NCBI GenBank assembly: GCA_002083555.1
Contig: MSXN01000013.1
Coordinates: 186,001-250,000, forward strand
Direction: 5' to 3'
DNA length: 64,000 nucleotides
Source: Nitrospira sp. ST-bin5
GTDB lineage: Bacteria > Nitrospirota > Nitrospiria > Nitrospirales > Nitrospiraceae
This document shows, in pieces, positions 61,960 through 64,000 of the stretch. The translations under genes were made by a program, and so were the position numbers. Each line of letters starts with the position of its first letter. The first letter of the stretch is position 1. The notes under the pieces are model-generated. The model was not told the DNA's origin and did no database searches. It saw only the letters and a program-made list of their open reading frames with translations.

Positions 61960-64000
61960 GTGATTCAATATTGATCACAATCGACGGCGTGCCGGTGACC
62001 GCGCATGCAGGCGATACCGTGTTTACGGCTGCCAAACGGGCAGGCTTGACGATCCCCGGCCTCTGCAATTCTGACCATCTTGCGCCATTCGGGTCGTGTC
62101 GGCTCTGCGTCTGTGAAGTGGAAGGACAGAAAGGGACGCCGGCCTCCTGCACGACGCCGGTCCAGGCGGGGATGGTGGTGCATACACAGACCGACCGGTT
62201 GGTTCGGCTGAGACGGAACGTGACGGAACTCTTGCTGTCAGAGCAGCCGACAGACGGGACGCTGCCTGCCGTGCTCCAAGAACTGGCGCGGTCGGTGGGC
62301 CTCGACCATGTTCGGTACCGCCAGCCGACTGTCCGGGATCAAGTACGGGACAGCTCGAATCCGTTTTTTGCCTTTGATAATGCCAGCTGTATTTCCTGTG
62401 CGCGCTGCGTGCGGGCGTGCGACGAGATCCAAGGGACGTTCGCCCTCACGATGGTCGGACGGGGATTCGGTGCCAGGCCGATGGCCGGGGCGGCTTTCTA
62501 CGGGGACGCTTCCACGGGGTTTGCTACCTCAAATTGCGTGTCCTGCGGGGCCTGCGTGAAAGAATGTCCGACCGGTGCTCTGATCGAGAAGACCGTACAG
62601 CAGCATGGTTACCCAACGGAGACTGTCCGCACGACCTGCGCGTATTGCGGTGTGGGCTGCATTTTCGACGCCGGTCTTCGGAACGGACGGGTGGTGACGA
62701 TGGTGCCGGTTGATGACGGACCCTCCAATCACGGTCATGCCTGTATGAAGGGGCGATTTGGCTGGACCTATATCTATGCAGAGGACCGGCTGAAGACGCC
62801 GATGCTGCGCACCGGGCACACGTGGCAGGCGATCTCCTGGGATGCGGCACTCGATCGCCTGGCGGATGAGTTCACCAGAATCAAGAGGGAGTGTGGTCCG
62901 GATGCGCTGGCGGCGATTTCTTCCAGCCGGGGAACAAATGAGGAGAACTATCTCTTCGGTAAATTTATCCGCTGCGTGATGGGAACCAATCATATCGACA
63001 ACTGTGCGCGGGTCTGCCACAGCGCGACGGTCACCGGCATGATGGAGACGCTCGGGGCGTCGGCCGCCACGAACTCGATCCAGGATCTTGATCACGCTAA
63101 GCTCATCATGGTGGTGGGCGCCAACCCGACCGAATCGCATCCGGTGGTCGGTGCGAGCATCAAACAGGCGCATCGCCGGGGCGTTCCGCTCATTGTGATT
63201 GACCCCCGAAAGACCGAACTGGCTCGGCTGGCAACGCTGCACTTGCCGCTCAAGCCCGGAACGAACGTCGCTCTCCTGAACGGCATCGGTCATGTGATCG
63301 CGAAAGAGGACCTGCTCGACTGCGCCTTCATCGACGCTCGAACCGATGGCCTCGACGATTGGCTGAAGGCTGTTGAGCCCTGTACCCCGGAAAGAACGGA
63401 GCAGATCACCGGCGTGCCGGCCGATCTGATTCGTGAGGCGGCCAGGCGGTATGCGACGAGCGGCGCGTCTTTGTGCGTGCATGGCCTGGGTATGACGGAG
63501 CATCGCTGGGGGAGCCACGGTGTGATGGCCTTGGTGAATCTGGCGCTGGCGACGGGGAATATCGGCCGGCCAGGGACCGGCATCAATCCGCTCCGCGGCC
63601 AGAACAATGTGCAAGGCGCGTCGGACGTGGGCTGCTTGCCGGTGTATTTTGCCGGCTATCAGTCGTTGGACGATGTAGAGCTGGGACGGCTGCATCAGCA
63701 GGTCACCGGGCGGCCCTTGCCGACGAAACGCGGGATGAAGACGCCGGACATGTGGGACGCGGCGTTGGCCGGACGGTTGAAGGGTTTGTGGATCATCGGC
63801 TATGACGTGGCGCAGACCGATCCTAATCTCAAGAAGGTCCGTGAGGCCTTGAGAAGCATTGAGTTCTTGGTGGTGCAGGATTTGTTCATGAGTGAAACGG
63901 CCAAGCTGGCCCATCTCGTCCTGCCCGGCGCCGCGTTCCTGGAGAAGGACGGCACCTTCACGAACCTGGAACGGCGGATTCAACGCATACGAAAAGCGGT
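61956..64000 (+). CDS. Formate dehydrogenase alpha subunit, molybdopterin type, 3' partial
   Basis: The first 681 residues are visible; the gene runs off the window. A NuoG-like N-terminus has a [2Fe-2S] motif (GLCNSDHLAPFGSCRLC), then two ferredoxin-type [4Fe-4S] clusters (SCISCARCVRAC and NCVSCGACVKEC). The molybdopterin part starts with the cluster CAYCGVGC and CMKGRFGW. The catalytic position is Cys354 (ARVCHSATV), encoded by TGC, so this is a cysteine rather than selenocysteine enzyme. It oxidises formate to CO2 or reduces CO2. The start overlaps the beta gene by 4 bases. Confidence 0.93.
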   Translation, partial: MSDSILITIDGVPVTAHAGDTVFTAAKRAGLTIPGLCNSDHLAPFGSCRLCVCEVEGQKGTPASCTTPVQAGMVVHTQTDRLVRLRRNVTELLLSEQPTDGTLPAVLQELARSVGLDHVRYRQPTVRDQVRDSSNPFFAFDNASCISCARCVRACDEIQGTFALTMVGRGFGARPMAGAAFYGDASTGFATSNCVSCGACVKECPTGALIEKTVQQHGYPTETVRTTCAYCGVGCIFDAGLRNGRVVTMVPVDDGPSNHGHACMKGRFGWTYIYAEDRLKTPMLRTGHTWQAISWDAALDRLADEFTRIKRECGPDALAAISSSRGTNEENYLFGKFIRCVMGTNHIDNCARVCHSATVTGMMETLGASAATNSIQDLDHAKLIMVVGANPTESHPVVGASIKQAHRRGVPLIVIDPRKTELARLATLHLPLKPGTNVALLNGIGHVIAKEDLLDCAFIDARTDGLDDWLKAVEPCTPERTEQITGVPADLIREAARRYATSGASLCVHGLGMTEHRWGSHGVMALVNLALATGNIGRPGTGINPLRGQNNVQGASDVGCLPVYFAGYQSLDDVELGRLHQQVTGRPLPTKRGMKTPDMWDAALAGRLKGLWIIGYDVAQTDPNLKKVREALRSIEFLVVQDLFMSETAKLAHLVLPGAAFLEKDGTFTNLERRIQRIRKA

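Noticed and set aside
63012..63020. Selenocysteine at the formate dehydrogenase active site
   Set aside because: The codon is TGC, not TGA, and no in-frame TGA occurs nearby.
1..64000. CRISPR array, tRNA, rRNA, insertion sequence or prophage
   Set aside because: No regularly spaced direct repeats, no tRNA-like cloverleaf and no transposase, integrase or phage structural protein were recognised by eye; short RNAs could still be missed.

Overview
The window is GC-rich and densely coded on both strands, with short intergenic gaps and Shine-Dalgarno-preceded genes. It has no rRNA, tRNA, CRISPR array or insertion sequence that I can see. The gene mix suggests a Nitrospira-like bacterium (phylum Nitrospirota): a GT20/OtsB trehalose pathway, many universal stress proteins, an AAA_32-type Lon protease, a formate dehydrogenase of the NuoEFG type, and numerous small zinc-ribbon and single-helix membrane proteins. 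This placement is inference from gene content; no marker gene is present.

Layout. 1-600: end of an OmpA-like envelope protein. 783-1706: two small envelope proteins. 1754-7607: trehalose cluster, with a frame-disrupted GH15 glycosidase divergent from otsA (fused to a membrane sensor), otsB, a beta-propeller lipoprotein and a 35-residue membrane protein. 7852-10416: a charged secreted peptide and a putative sigma-like/membrane anti-sigma-like pair. 10738-16209: Na+/H+ antiporter, sodium:solute symporter, MscS channel and TrkA-type K+ channel. 16429-19741: PilZ-like protein, small zinc ribbons, YtxH protein, TetR regulator and superoxide dismutase. 19905-28060: outer-membrane barrel, two MscS channels (one split by a frameshift), CPA-type antiporter, relics of a universal stress protein and an MFS transporter, then NhaA. 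28409-37309 (minus): an operon-like run of universal stress protein, Na,K-ATPase-like P-type ATPase, HlyD-like adaptor, MacB-like permease without an ATPase gene, and MgtA-like ATPase. 37640-40493: secreted protein, two CBS-domain proteins, small protein, L,D-transpeptidase. 40559-46667 (minus): CzcCBA-type heavy-metal efflux operon led by a His-rich protein. 46753-49731 (minus): Lon-like protease and an HPF/cold-shock fusion. 50058-55135: phosphotransferase, APS-kinase-like protein, hydrolase, zinc ribbon, pentapeptide-repeat protein, cytochrome c and FmdB-type zinc ribbon. 55152-58393: three universal stress proteins and a cupredoxin. 58425-64000: DUF2934 protein, an unknown 468-residue protein and an NAD-linked formate dehydrogenase whose alpha subunit runs off the window.

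The common theme is ion, osmotic and metal homeostasis plus general stress: trehalose synthesis, mechanosensitive channels, Na+/H+ and K+ transport, cation ATPases, metal efflux, superoxide removal, ribosome hibernation and proteolysis. Two genes (GH15, MscS) carry single-base homopolymer-type indels; these may be sequencing errors or real decay. The least explained items are the sigma-like/anti-sigma-like pair, the sensor-fused OtsA, the unknown protein in the formate dehydrogenase operon, a 125-bp palindromic element near 39190, and a pair of tandem dyads near 16365.
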